Part shown: piece by piece, positions 9,265-20,032 of the stretch
How the letters are laid out: each line of letters begins with the position of its first letter
Position numbering within the stretch: position 1 is the stretch's first letter
Origin: Axinella damicornis
Taxonomy: Eukaryota > Porifera > Demospongiae > Axinellida > Axinellidae
Direction: 5' to 3'
Assembly: GCA_963931865.1 (NCBI GenBank)
Contig: OZ007507.1
Coordinates: 17,977,086-18,041,085, forward strand
DNA: 64,000 nt
Notes under the pieces: generated by a model
Told to the model about the DNA's origin: nothing
What the model saw: only the letters and a program-made list of their open reading frames with translations
The model's database searches: none
Made by a program: the position numbers and the translations under genes

Positions 9265-9764
9265 GCATACCGTACTTCCGCTTGGTGTCCATGGGTGATA
9301 ATGTAGAGGCATTGTGCTTGGTGAAGGATGAGAATCTGTTGAAGGATGGTGGGGATGGAGTTTCCAAGCGATGGCTCAAGGAATTCATCTTCAAGATTGG
9401 GAGAGATTCACGTAGCTACTTCTAGCTAGCTGTGCTGAAGCGGACAAAGCACCTCTGGTGGCAAAGATCACTCAAGAAGTTGGATGGGAGGTGGTGTGGG
9501 ATGTGGCTCTCAGTAGGGGAGTATGATCAATCAGAAGATTGCAGCTACTTGTGAAGTGCCTTTGCCACCACTGGTTGTGTTTATGTATGATCAAGCATAA
9601 TAACCTCCATGCACTCTGCATGATGTTGCACAAGTATCTAGATAATGATTTCTCGCCTTGTGAATTAATTATCCGGTCAGTGAGTCCTTGAGTTGCCGCA
9701 TGTGATAGAGATTGAGTCTCAGGGCTGGTTTATTCAACATCGTTCTGGTCATTTATATCAACAG
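9265..9764 (+). other. Stretch with stop-interrupted coding-like remnants
   Basis: About 9288-9425 reads MGDNVEALCLVKDENLLKDG, then RWLKEFIFKIGRDSRSYF before a stop. About 9434-9525 reads CAEADKAPLVAKITQEVGWE and onward to a stop. Neither has a start or matching splice borders. They may be relics of a mobile element or an inserted gene piece. No family is recognised. Confidence 0.25.
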
Positions 9765-10064
9765 GTGAATACCTTGAGGAGATTACTATTGACCTCAGTG
9801 AGGACACATTACTGGAGCTGTACTGCACTGGAACCCGCACCATGCCACCACATGTCACTATTAACGAATTACCAGTTGCATCTAGCAATGCAACAGAGCT
9901 ACTGGCAAATCTTAGTGTAGAGGAGAGTGTTCTACGTGATAGCGCAGGAAGATTGGTCCTCTATTTCAAACTCAATGTAACGAGTGAGCTCGAGGCACCT
10001 CTAACTGTAGAGTGTACCAGGAGCAGCAACTACTGCTACAAGTTGAAGTTGACTGATGGACAAG
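9765..10064 (+). CDS. Unit A2 Ig-like domain exon
   Basis: 300 nt, phase 1-1, acceptor ATCAACAG, donor GTTAGT. It reads [20 protein letters not shown] followed by C, then a late strand [17 protein letters not shown]. The two Cys about 70 residues apart and the alternating hydrophobic strands fit an Ig-like fold. N-glycosylation sites NAT, NLS and NVT are present. Confidence 0.6.
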
Positions 10065-13000
10065 GTTAGTCCTTTGCTAATAGACCTATCATGATTTGGC
10101 TGCACTGATACAGCTACAATTGACATTGTAGCTGTACATTCTGCTGTACCTGCCGTACAATAATTGGTGCTGTGGTTCCTTCACAGTTCACCACCACCCT
10201 CCTGAAAATGTAACTGGGAAATGCAGTCAAAATTCCTCAGCCATCCAGCTGCAATTGAACCCCCCTTATTCCACGCTCAACAATCACTATCACAAAATCC
10301 TTCGTGTAAAACCTCGCATCAGCCAGTACACAGTATACACCATTGATATCTGTACCGGGACAGTTGTCGGACGAGTAAACACACCGGAGACTGGACTCAC
10401 TCTCAATAATGCCCCAGATGATACCTCGTGCCTAATATACAAAGTGTCGACTTGGAATGATGGTGGTGAGGGTGAGATGAGTGAGCCAGTATTGGGAAGC
10501 CTACATCATGGTAAGTTCAATGTGTCAACTTTCTGTTACCTATATCTCCATCTGAGAATGGAGGATATAGGAAGGGACCATTAGTATAGCGCATCATAAC
10601 TGAGGTGCACAATTTACAATTCTACACAACATCTGAACACAATATGTCAGTCACCAGTAATGCTCTTTCCTCTTGCTAGCAATAATACACAGATCGAAAT
10701 TATACCATGTTTCTCTGCAAATTGTCAAGGAAGCGCCAACACCAGCACTATTCCCACAACAGCTACTACCAGTACTGTTACTCTGTGGGGAGGAGAGAGA
10801 GTGGCCTGGTATCCACTGCTTGTGCATGCGCGATTATTCCAGCATATTTCCGTAAAATTGAAGGTTTACGTTGTCATTCCACGTGGATCATATCCGGACC
10901 GAATATTCAAGATCTAATCTTCGTATACACACAAGCCCAAAAAATTCTGCAAACTTTTCTGTCGAATCCGCTTTCTCTCCTCCCACGCTGCCTGGGAACG
11001 AGGCTGCTGAAGACAGTGAAGTGAAACTAAATGCTTAGGCAGTTAATAAGTACTAGGTGTGATAAGCTCATCTACCCGGGGGGATGTGCATAGGCTGTTT
11101 CATTGAGAATATCACTCTGGTGCCATCGTATACATGATTATTTAAAAGTTTCTTCATAGATATGGTGATTTCCCCAGGCTATGACCAACATGATCAGGTA
11201 ACAAATCGATTGGAAGGCTGCATGCATGGCATTGTGTACAACCTGCCATCTTCAGACTGCCCTTGGCATTATATTCGAAGTTATGTGCACTGAAACAGAC
11301 ATGTCCACATCATTGTCATTGCGCCGCTGAATGATGATGTCATCATGCGTTCTTAGTCTCATAGGCATGGAGTTCATGCAGCTACTTACATGCGCATCAC
11401 ATATCTTAGTCCCAGCAACATTTTAATTTTATCGTCAGCAAAGTATTGGTTTCCAACAGACAGCAAGGTGTTCTACTAAGCTTTACAAAAGTGCTCAAGG
11501 ATTAGTGTGCAACTCCCGTGTGGTTTGTACTACCATCATCTCATCTGTATGAATCAGTAATGAATATGTTTAACTTGTTACTTCAGGAAGGGAATTTAAC
11601 TATTGCCTCATGAATACATGAGCCCTGTTAGGTTTAAATGTCATTGGTTGTTACCTGATTGTAAATATCATTGTTTAATTTGGCCTGTCATAACAATATT
11701 CATTAAATTTTGTATCAGATTGAATTCCATAAAACTAAGACGTCATAATACAATATTCATTTGTATTGGATTACATAATTTGAATTCCATGAAACTAAGC
11801 CGTCATAATACAATATTCATTTGTATTGGATTACATGATTTGAATTCCATGAAACTAAGACATCATAATACAATATTCATTTGTATTGGATTACATAATT
11901 TGAATTCCATAAAACTAAGATGTCATAATACAATATTCATTTGTATTGGATTACATAATTTGAATTCCATGAAACTAAGACGTTATAATACGTTGCACAA
12001 CTTGAATTCCATACTGATACGTCATTGTATTCCATCAATGGTTCAGAGGTTACCATTGCTGCTTTGTTGTTGAATTAATTAAAGTGCTGTTTGAGCACTC
12101 AGCTTTATCATTTGTATTAGATTACATAATGCCAAACGGTGCAGTACCTGGGAAACTCTCACCACAACTGGAACCCATTCTACTCTAAGTTTTCTGTCTG
12201 TTTCAATCTCATGATTAGCGAGAAGGGAATGCAGTTAGTAGTGATGTTAACTAGGAATAGGCATGTGTAGTGTTTTGCCTCGCGTGCGTGCTTGCAATTA
12301 CGCATTCCATATAAATAGGCGTGGTATCGTGGGCCAGTGCAGTAAGGTGCGAAGTTCAGTTGTGAGTGACTGAGAAGATGGAAAGCATTCCCTCGAGGAA
12401 GACAAATGCATTAGCGAGGTTCTGCATCCCTTGCCTAACACGAAGATCCACACTGCATGAGTTAGCTCATTGTGGCGAACGGTTCTTAGCAGCAAGATAT
12501 TGTGCATCATGGCTAATTATGTTATGCACCTGTTAAACACATTTATCTCTGTCCCACGTCATACTGCCAACATGCTGCCATGTGGGAGTTGCACACTCTT
12601 TGTGTTGTAAACTAATTGACTGGGATACAGGACTGACCCATACATTGTCCTATGCATTGACTTTACCGAATCCTTATGCTTACAGATCATGGCTTGGTGG
12701 CAGCTGTTGGACTTCACCCTACTGGTAACAGTGCTGACTGTGAATCAGAATCATATATGTTCTGGGATAGCCTCATTCCCAGCTTTTAGTCGCATATGCG
12801 TTTTGTACAGTATGCGACAAAAAGGTGGGGAGAGGCCTGGCTATTCTGGGATACAACATGAAGTCTTTTGTTTCATCATAGAGTCGGTAGACTCTATATG
12901 TAGGGATACAATGGATACGCAATAGAAGCTAATACAAAAAAATCTTCCCAAATCTCTCCAAATCTCAAAAACGGGCCTTTATGACAACTTACTATTCGTC

Positions 13001-16000
13001 TTCGAGTGTTTTCCTGGCCCAGAAGACTCCCAGTGTTGTGAATAACCGTCGCGAAAGTACCGCGCCAAAAAGTCGCCAAACCGCCAAAAATCGGTTTTCT
13101 TCTTCTTCTTCTTCTTTCTTCAGACGGGCTAGTTCAAATTTGGCTGACTCCCTCACGACGGTGTTTGCTCAAAACAGCAGCATTTTACACTGAGCAGTGC
13201 ATGACCCCATCGCTTTTTGGCTACTTCGAAGTCTCACGAGGCACTTGAAACCGCCCATTCGATAACTATGGCTTCATGTGTGACGCCATTTTCTTCATAT
13301 GTGCGCATGCGTAGAGCAACTTTGAACTTTGAACTCAAAATTGTGTACTGTGTGCGGAGTGAATGCTATCAAGTATGCTGCTATAAAAATGAGGTAAACA
13401 AGTGTAAAAACATTAAAACAGAACACCCTACATACTTTTCTCATTATTATGGGGAAAGATATGTAAGATGGTGTTGTATACTGAACTGTTTTATGCCATC
13501 ATCCCTGCTTGTTTCATACTTTTTGCTGTTCTGTTATCCCTACATCTCCATACATTTTTAATGTTTTTTACACTTGTAACTATATTGGATTGCAGGTTGC
13601 AGCTGGTTGCTATGCTGTTGCATCTTAGGTTGTGACCATATATGTACACACTTGGAGAACCAAAGTGTTTTCTTCCAATTTATGCAGGCTTACCAATCAA
13701 ACAAAATTGTTATTCCCAATTTCATCATGGCATGAGTATCCAGACAGCCCAGGTATGTGAAGTTATAAAGTACCTAACAGATGGTATTATTTTCATTTTT
13801 CAACAAATTTAATCATTTCTTCTCACAGAGCTCCCAGTGGCTGTGCATTGTGTTACTTGTGTTAGCAGTTACAATATGTGCCAGTGTATCCCGTGGTCGA
13901 AGTGCTAGGTACACGGTTGAAAAGAGGGCATGGCCTGTAACTTGTAAGTGAGAGGGTATAGTAAAGCCTGTATCCTTGTGCGACTTTCATTCTATTGAAT
14001 TCCCATCCCTACAGTTTATCTACTTTTCACGGAAAAACGTCCTGCAAAGTTTCAGTGTCTTTTTGATGAACAACTCTGCAATGTTCTACCTTATGCCCTA
14101 TGGTTTCTCAACTATCAAATTGGTTCGTATAACTACCCCCAAGCAACTGAAGTACAAGCAAAAGTGATAGGGGCAGTGAAGAATGGTAATTAAGCTAATA
14201 TGAAGTGCCAGTAATTAAGATAATGTAAAGTTCTGGTAGTTGGCTATTCATTCTGTTGGTGACTATGACTACTCAGCCCATACAAAGTAAACCTTAGATT
14301 GTTGTTTGATTGACACTGCACCATACATGTTCTATACTGATGCCATTATTGTGATCCTTGATGCAGAACCTGGCGGAGGTATCCAGATCCCTACCATTTC
14401 CCCAAGTGTTGAGGGCAGCCTTCGTATTGCACTGATAGCTGTGCCTGTTTTGGGGACAATCGTATTATGGACAGTCATTACTTTCAAACTTCAAAGATCA
14501 AGGGGTAAGCCAATATACCCATAAGAGGGCTGGGCAAAGTGCTTGTCTAGTGTTCGAGAAGGGAAGCGACCGTGACCGTTTTGCTGTGGGCATGAAGAAA
14601 GGAGAACAGATTGTTGGTCATGTACCCCGAGAGCTGTCTAGGATAGGTTTGACATTTCCTGAGGCACAGACAGCTGTGACCGGTGAAGTCTTTCATGCAT
14701 GAAATTAATGGCTTTGACAGTTTCCTATCATTCTATTGTGATGATTACGGGGCTGAAGCAAAACTTCATGCCTCATTATCATCTCTACAAAGTAGTACAT
14801 ACATGGACTCCAGTCCGTTTCCTTGCTTCCTTGTTCATGCTGAGTTTAAAAATTATTTTGGTTTGTATACCACAGAAAGTGGGTGTGAATGGGAAACAAA
14901 GGTGATCCCTCATATGAGGTTTAGTGCTGTCGAAAGTATATAGGGAAGATCAGATATTATTTACAGTGCTCTCAAGTTCCCATTCATAGCCGCCCGGTTG
15001 CGACACGCCGTAGCGCAAGCTAAGTATTGCAATTCGTTCCAATTAACGCACATGCCACGTGGCAGCCACGCTCAGTCGATCGCGAGCAATGGCGACCAAA
15101 AAGAAGACAAGACATTATTACAGCACTCACAACTTAGCCAGCACGGTGAGTATCGGCATGTAAGCGTCACGTCAGTGAACGACAGCGATCACGGCCGTGT
15201 GGTCAGAATCTTCGTGTGCCTTTCCTAAGAACGGTACTGCCACCGGAAGTCGAAGAGAGCGCTCGAGCAATGGCGGCCAACGGCAAGACAAAAGCGTTCA
15301 TATCTCTACCACCAAGGTGAGTTTCAGCACAATTATTTTGATTTTGTGTCACTGCATCATAGCGATCACGACGGTGTAGTTAGAATCTTTGTAGGCCATT
15401 TGGAAGTAGTCAAACGTTTATTAGATTAGTTTAGAATACATTACATGGCACAATTTTCTCTATACCAGGAGTGTAATATCTGCAAACAAGCTGCTTACAC
15501 AGCAGGTTGCTGTAGTTATGCTAGATCGAACATAAGAATGAGGACTAGAGCTTGGAGGAAGTGCACAAACTGTTTGTGCACTCAGTAATCATGCGTGCAT
15601 AAACCATGAGAGCATTTGTGTGCATCCCCTGAATGAGCTTCCAGCTGTGGGTATACAATAGTGATGAAACGTGTAATGCCAAAGTACAGCTTATAATTAT
15701 GAGCTAGATGTTCTGTGACGTTTGTAACTACTAGCTAGTCATCTCACTCATAGTAGAAACCTGGCTTGAACATTCCCAGCTACATAGCCATGTGATTGAT
15801 GTCTATGCATGCTTGTCAGGGGTAAACCATTAAGGGACATAGCATAATTATGGCATCAGGTAAGCAGCCTCGTTCCCTGCTCACTGCTATTACTCTAACA
15901 CCAGGGGAGGAACCATCCTTGCCTCGTTCCCTGCTCACTTCTATTACACTAACACCAGGGGAGGAACCATCCTAGCCTCGTTCCTTGCTCACTTCTATTA

Positions 16001-17539
16001 CACTAACACCAGGGGAGGAACCATCCTAGCCTCGTTCCCTGCTCACTGCTATTACACTAACACCAGGGGAGGAACCATCCTAGCCTCGTTCCCTGTTCAC
16101 TTCAACTGCTGCTCCCCATTTGCATCCGCTTCAGCTGCTGCTCTCGATTGCATCCGTTTCAACTGCTTCCCGATTGCTTCCGCTTCGTCTGCTGCTCCCC
16201 GATTGCGTCCGCTTTGGCTGCTGCTCCCTGCCAGCTGTTCTGGAAGATTCCAGCCCTGTCCACTATTCTCGAACATTCTACGCAGAGTTTGAGGTTCAGT
16301 AGATAAATTGAAGCAAGGATAATGAAGTACGAAGGTCGTGCATCACTATAGTCTAGTCCCGCCCCACGAACATCCCACTTCCGTCATGCACAGACAGACA
16401 CACACACACACAGACACACAGACACACAGACACACGTTAAAATCTTAATGTATTGATGATGTATTGATAGTGTTACTGATTCTCAGAATCCTTTCAAAAG
16501 TCAACCACACTGCTGGTGTAGTCTTACTCTTGCCTTGTATATAGATGGACTGATTGCATCCACCAACTTGTACTGTACAGCTGGTCTCATTCCCAGCCTG
16601 CTTTGTAGGCGGCTAGCTTACAGCTCCCCTAATTTTCTTTAGGCAGGATGCGCTCTCGAACAATTATACGCCGATCGCGTGTGCCGAAGGCACGTGTGTA
16701 CAACTCGCGTACGTATAGCTGCATATATATGTCTCGTAGCTGAAAGAGAGGGCAGGAACTATGTAAGTATTGTATCTTCATTGGGTTTGTCGTCCGTGTT
16801 GTTATCGGAGGCAAACTCCGCCATGGCCGGACCAGCCGGTGTGGCTCCTACGCCCTTGAGCATAATCTTAGGAGTTTAATCAAAGAGCATTGGAGCATAA
16901 TATATAGGACTCAGGGTTGTATCTGCGTACTGTTAAATTATTGGGAATGGTGAATTGACAACCAGTTGTGCCACCCATAGAGAAATTCCAAGGTTGCCAC
17001 AAGGTTGTGACAACCTGATAACCAGGTTGTGATGCTTGGTTGTCACAACCTAGTTACCAGGTAGTCACAAGGTTGTTCCTAGGTTGCAAAAACCTTGGAT
17101 TTGAAATTGTTACCACCTTGTTACCACCTTGTCTTAGGCTTGTCACAAGGTTGTGACAACCCTGTGATGCTTGGTTATTGCCGCCTAGTTACCAGGTAGT
17201 CACAAGGTTGTTCCAAAACCTTGGATTTGACATTGTTACCACCTTGTCACCACCTCGTCTTGGATGCCACAAGGTTGCAACAACCCTGTAATCCAAAAGC
17301 ATATTATTGAGCAGCTAGTAAATACATCATGAAATGGAAGGTAAATAATTATATATAACTCGATCAACACAGGATGACATATGCAATCAAGAGTACACCA
17401 CCATAGTATGGCTGCATGCATATGTGCAAGTACTATTATGTCACTAGCTTGAAGATTTGTCCTTGCGGTAGCAGTTTGCACATTTGTCGTTGATTGCGTC
17501 CACCAATGACGTCTTGGCCACTGTGTATTTGTTGGTCAC

Positions 17540-17608
<69 letters not shown>

Positions 17609-17611
17609 ATG

Positions 17612-17642
<31 letters not shown>

Positions 17643-19199
17643 GTGTGTGTGTGTGTGTGTGAGGCAGTTTATGTTATTACAGTGAACACCACGTCTCATC
17701 CCTAGGACAGCAGGGCCTGAGGCCAGTCTGGCCCAGACACACAGCATACATAGCTACACACACCAATTCCTCAGTTTATAATGTAATCTATTCATGTGCC
17801 AGGCTTCAATCTACACCTCGTTCGGCTTGCCATGGGACTTGAGACGATGCATGGGTGTCCATTTATAGCTGTGGAGAGTTTTCCTCATCTGAATCGTAAT
17901 CCTGGTGTACCATCAATCACTTGGTAGGAAACGTCCTCCATCTCGGTTTGGGTAGCTTTGGGGCCTCTGATACCTCACTTCTTCCTTGCTCAATCGGTGT
18001 CCAACCATCTCTGTGCTCAATTTCACTCCCTGGACGTCGTCTCTTTTTCTGAACAAGCATCCAGTGTGATGTCAGGGACCACTGGTTCTACAGTTTGGTA
18101 AAGCTGGATTCCAGCTCCTGTTGGTCAACGCTCTTTGGCTGTGACTCAGAACCTACATCCAACTGACTCTTTTGATTCAGTAGAAATGCCTGCAAAGCGC
18201 CTGGCATTCTGCGTTTGTAGGATGTTTCTCGATGGTGTGGGCTTGCCACTGACTGCTCGAGGCCCCTTGCCAGAATCGACTGCGGGAGCTGTATTCCAAT
18301 TGGTGCCCACCTCACGCTTGCAGCTAGCTGTCTCGAAGGTATCAGGGTCCACACTGACCAAATAGGCAGCTAAAGCCTACTTATACATGCCGTACTTAAT
18401 ACTCTAAGTAGCAGTGCTGGTGACCAGCTCTACAAAGTTTTATCATAATGTACTAAACGCTTACCGTGCGTTTCATAGGTGTGTAGTCTCTCAAGTACGA
18501 TCTGGTCCACTTCTTGCCGCATCTGTACAGACACTAACAACTGTATCTACCGTCATTCGCCCCTTGAACTAGCCGTTCAGCGCAGTCAGGTGTCTTGCCT
18601 CTGATAACTCAGGAGTCAGCAAAAATTCAAATCATGTTACGCAATGGGTTAACTTAATAATCCCTGTACTTTGAACTTAGTAGTGATACACTTGCTCAGG
18701 AGCTTATGAGTGCTGTTTGCACTATTTTGGTCCAAGTGTTCAACATCAGATTTTACCACTTTTCCAAGCATATTCAGATTCAGATGCACACCTGATTCTG
18801 ATATCTGAGTCAGAGCAAAATCAGATAGCTAGTTGTGGATTTCAGAATCACTGATTCAGAACTGATTGCGCTAATGTGGTACTCATTTCAAGCATGAAAG
18901 TTTCCAGCGAAATGACTGGTATAAATTTGTAAGACTTTGTCATACAATTATTGCTAGCTACATGGACTCGACCGTGACTACAGAATGTGCAGGAAAATTC
19001 CTACACATCTCAAGACATTGTATATGGTGCAATATCAATACCTCCTGATAATACGTCCAAGGGTGATGAACTTTATGCAGTGGCCGATCAAAGAGGGGGG
19101 GATAGGCGTAGTTTCAAAAACGTCTCGAGTCTCGAAAACAGGCCCACACAATTGCAATATTCGAAAGTATGCAACGTAGTCTGGCTTACCAGTAATTGA
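9765..19199 (+). CDS. Receptor unit A2: Ig and FN3 ectodomain, transmembrane exon, Tyr-rich tail (model incomplete)
   Basis: Supported exons: 9765-10064 (Ig-like), 10187-10510 (FN3), 14367-14504 (transmembrane) and 18984-19199 (tail with stop). Likely additional exons: 10651-10771 (FN3 second half and Thr-rich stalk, 0-1), 13688-13752 (1-0) and 13829-13943 (0-1). The Ig, FN3 and transmembrane exons are phase 1-1, but the tail exon is phase 0 at its start, so at least one exon between 14504 and 18984 is unidentified or the tail belongs to another transcript. No signal peptide exon is seen upstream. The gene body is full of insertions, including one in a FN3-like exon fragment at 12686. Grouping is by order and strand only. 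Confidence 0.4.
10187..10510 (+). CDS. Unit A2 FN3 domain exon
   Basis: 324 nt, phase 1-1, acceptor CCTTCACAG, donor GTAAGT. A complete FN3 pattern: [20 protein letters not shown] at the start, [16 protein letters not shown] in the middle, and [20 protein letters not shown] at the end, where the Tyr-x-Val-x-x-x-Asn...Gly-Glu signature stands. Confidence 0.65.
10651..10771 (+). CDS. Candidate exon: FN3 second half and Thr-rich stalk
   Basis: 121 nt with phase 0-1, the phase usual here for the second half of a split FN3. It reads [20 protein letters not shown], then [10 protein letters not shown] before a GTACTG donor. A degraded element with a CCTGGGAACGAGGCT end begins about 12 bp further on (10784-11007). 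The matching first-half exon was not found. Confidence 0.35.
10784..11007. mobile_element. Degraded element of the CTCGTTCCCAG-end family
   Basis: Right end GCCTGGGAACGAGGCTGCT. The left part GGGAGGAGAGAGAGTGG mirrors the subterminal GTGGGAGGAGAGAAAGCGG read from the right. An internal GGCCTGGTATCCACTGCTTG resembles the subterminal part of the 28532-29158 element. The left terminus is lost, and no target duplication could be read. Confidence 0.4.
11008..12685. repeat. Non-coding stretch with a 60-bp tandem repeat at about 11700-12000
   Basis: The unit includes TTGTATTGGATTACATAATT and TGAATTCCATGAAACTAAG and recurs with an exact 60-bp period for almost five copies. Because 60 is a multiple of 3, a long ORF (11603-12073) runs through it; this is not evidence of coding. 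The rest of the stretch shows no exon. Confidence 0.8.
12686..12853 (+). pseudogene. Truncated FN3-like exon fragment with a 74-bp element inside
   Basis: After acceptor GCTTACAG (phase 1) the frame reads [20 protein letters not shown], then SESYMFWD. The opening resembles GLVNDLLAAHPNNC of exon 3979-4260. At 12770-12843 a 74-bp element sits between two copies of TTCTGGGATA. Removing it still gives a stop soon after, so the exon is already broken or was never longer. Confidence 0.3.
12770..12843. mobile_element. 74-bp element of the CTCGTTCCCAG-end family
   Basis: TTCTGGGATA at 12760-12769 and again at 12844-12853 is a 10-bp target duplication. The ends read GCCTCATTCCCAGC and, inward from the right, TAGCCAGGCCTCTCCCC. 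TTTTAGTCGCATA and its partner TATGCGACAAAAA form an inner stem. Confidence 0.7.
12896..13575 (-). mobile_element. Repeat R6/R7, copy 1 (reverse orientation)
   Basis: Read on the minus strand this matches 62058-63915: a part with GTAGGGATAACAGAACAGC and GGGATGATGGCATAAAACAG, then GAAGCCATAGTTATCGAATG, AAAAAGCGATGG, a GAAGAAGAAG tract and a CCGACTC end. ATGTAGGGATA at 12898-12908 and ATCCCTACAT near 13545 form inverted ends. It contains the empty site for the Tc1-like element at 62813-63504. Confidence 0.65.
13688..13943 (+). CDS. Candidate exon pair, phases 1-0 and 0-1, the second strongly hydrophobic
   Basis: 13688-13752 reads [20 protein letters not shown] plus AQ; 13829-13943 (donor GTAAGT) reads [20 protein letters not shown] then [18 protein letters not shown]. 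The phase pair is that of a split FN3 domain, yet the second exon looks like a membrane segment with a basic stop-transfer. Both cannot be normal parts of a protein that also uses exon 14367-14504, unless splicing is alternative or the protein spans the membrane twice. Confidence 0.3.
14367..14504 (+). CDS. Unit A2 transmembrane exon
   Basis: 138 nt, phase 1-1, acceptor TTGATGCAG, donor GTAAGC. A Gly/Pro/Ser-rich lead ([20 protein letters not shown]) is followed by [20 protein letters not shown] and the basic KLQRSR. This is a classical type I membrane segment with a positive inside border. It has the same role as 23351-23440, 52037-52147 and, on minus, 36655-36771. Confidence 0.65.
14529..14702 (+). 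pseudogene. HIRAN-like fragment, probably from a mobile element
   Basis: About 14550-14702 reads [20 protein letters not shown], then [20 protein letters not shown], then TAVTGEV and a stop. The pattern (E-x-x-N/D-x-x-D-x-x-A-V-x-V..., G-H-V-P-R-x-x-S) matches HIRAN-type proteins, which are spread by transposons in some invertebrate genomes as far as I recall. No start or splice borders fit, so it is a fragment. Confidence 0.45.
15003..15410 (+). repeat. Dispersed repeat R4, uninterrupted copy
   Basis: Carries GCGCAAGCTAAGTATTGCA, CAATTAACGCACATGCCA, GCACTCACAACTTAGCCAGC and GGTGAGTATCGGCATGTAAG. A second, diverged block (GCAATGGCGGCCAACGGCAA, GGTGAGTTTCAG) follows to about 15400, so the unit looks partly duplicated. 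Confidence 0.6.
15480..15832 (+). repeat. Dispersed repeat R3, copy 2
   Basis: Matches 3540-3930 over nearly its whole length with small deletions. It lies in the A2 interval with no FN3 exon directly behind it, unlike copy 1. Confidence 0.55.
15868..16095 (+). repeat. 54-bp minisatellite, four copies and a partial
   Basis: Units start at 15868, 15922, 15976, 16030 and (partial) 16084. Each reads CCTCGTTCCCTGCTCACT, then CTATTACACTAACACCAGGG, then GAGGAACCATCCTAG, with only a few substitutions between copies. Confidence 0.9.
16096..16440 (+). repeat. Element R8, copy 1: CTGCTGCTCC minisatellite with a (CA)n end
   Basis: Short degenerate units built on AACTGCTGCTCCCCGATTGC are followed by a unique part (CCCGCCCCACGAACATCCCA) and a (CA)n tract at 16385-16435. 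21980-22450 is the reverse complement of the same arrangement, so the array and flank move as one unit. Confidence 0.6.
16441..17540. repeat. Non-coding stretch with a CACAAGGTTGT-rich duplicated block at 16975-17290
   Basis: Two copies, about 165 bp apart, of a block containing ACCAGGTAGTCACAAGGTTG, AAACCTTGGATTTGA and TGTTACCACCTTGT. The words ACAAGGTTGT and ACAACCTTGT occur in both orientations, giving many local stems. Similar words recur at 19640-19770. No exon is seen. Confidence 0.6.
17546..17661 (+). repeat. (GT)n microsatellite
   Basis: A long GT run broken by a few GCATGT and GTGGTGTG interruptions. ORFs on both strands here are artefacts. Confidence 0.9.
17913..18522 (-). CDS. Small three-exon gene of unknown function
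   Basis: Minus-strand exons 18522-18465, 18369-18153 and 18048-17913 join in phase (1, then 2) and end at TGA 17915-17913. The first begins with ATG right after an acceptor-like CTGTACAG, so a 5' non-coding exon may exist. The product (about 136 residues) reads [20 protein letters not shown], then [20 protein letters not shown]. It is polar, without signal peptide or membrane segment, and carries KRD and RRF-type basic patches. The second donor (GTTCTG) is weak. Another frame of the third exon ([20 protein letters not shown]) also looks coding-like, so the 3' part is uncertain. It lies antisense inside the A2 interval. No family is recognised. Confidence 0.35.
18984..19199 (+). CDS. Tyr-motif cytoplasmic tail exon, probably the end of unit A2
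   Basis: After acceptor GACTACAG, in phase 0: [20 protein letters not shown], then [20 protein letters not shown], ending [10 protein letters not shown] before TGA-terminated [10 protein letters not shown]. Three Tyr stand in acidic or hydrophobic settings (DIVYGAI, DELYAVA, LQYSKV) like SH2-binding or ITIM/ITAM-related sites. A donor-like GTATGC at 19167 could end the exon earlier. No link in phase to the transmembrane exon at 14504 was found. Polar composition and position argue for a receptor tail. Confidence 0.45.
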   Translation, partial: NVQENSYTSQDIVYGAISIPPDNTSKGDELYAVADQRGGDRRSFKNVSSLENRPTQLQYSKVCNVVWLTSN

Positions 19200-20032
19200 G
19201 AATCACAGAAAGACACTCTACCACCACTATTTGTGGTAATCTTATTCCCAGACCCAATTAGTTTGAGAACCTACAAGTGTACCTTGCACACAATAATTAT
19301 GGAGTGGTGTGCTGCAACCACTTATAGGTGTGTACAGGTGTGCTCATGCACAACAACTACAGTGTGACAAACCCACTTACTGTGTCACTGGTGTGCTATA
19401 CCACTAACTAGCTGTGCCACCTAGTGTGCTTTTATACCACCTGTAACAATGAGTGTGCTTACAAGTTGGTGTGCTAGTACAGTGCCACCTCAAGGTGTGC
19501 TTTAACCTCCTGACAATCATATGTACTACATTAAGGATGTTATAGATGTACAATTTCCTAACAACCACAGTACAAGGTTATCATAGACTGTACAATTTCC
19601 TCACAACTATAGTACAAGGTTGTTGCCAGGATGTACTACTGTGGCAATTTCCTGACAACCACAGTACCATCTTGCAGTCAGGAAGTAAAACTCTGACAAG
19701 TTACTCACCAGGTTGTAACAACCTTGTCACAACCTTGCTAGGTTGTGACAAGGTTGGTACAACCTAGCAATTTCTGTATGGGCATGCAGCAATTGGCACG
19801 CATGCAGGGTAGGTATTCCATTGGTCACCTGTGTGTTATGTAATCTCATTTGTGTAGTCTGAGCATGTGTGCTGTGTGTTATCTAGAGCCTTCCAAACAC
19901 CCGTGCTGTGGTCCATTATATATGCTTGTGCAAGTTCATTCATTGAGCAAGCCTGTCACTGAAGTTTTGACGAACGGGGCTGGACTTAAGATCCTCACAG
20001 TAATGTTGAAGCTCTGAATTTGATCTCCTCAG
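19200..20032. other. Stretch without a supported gene
   Basis: GTGTGCT and ACCAC words repeat loosely at 19300-19510; ACAACCTTGT words occur at 19640-19770. No splice-bounded open exon is seen. Confidence 0.4.

Noticed and set aside
11603..12073. 156-codon ORF with a repeated [11 protein letters not shown] peptide
   Set aside because: Produced by a 60-bp satellite whose length is a multiple of three; no splice or domain evidence.
17436..17747. Cys/Val-rich and His/Thr-rich ORFs
   Set aside because: Translation of the (GT)n microsatellite.
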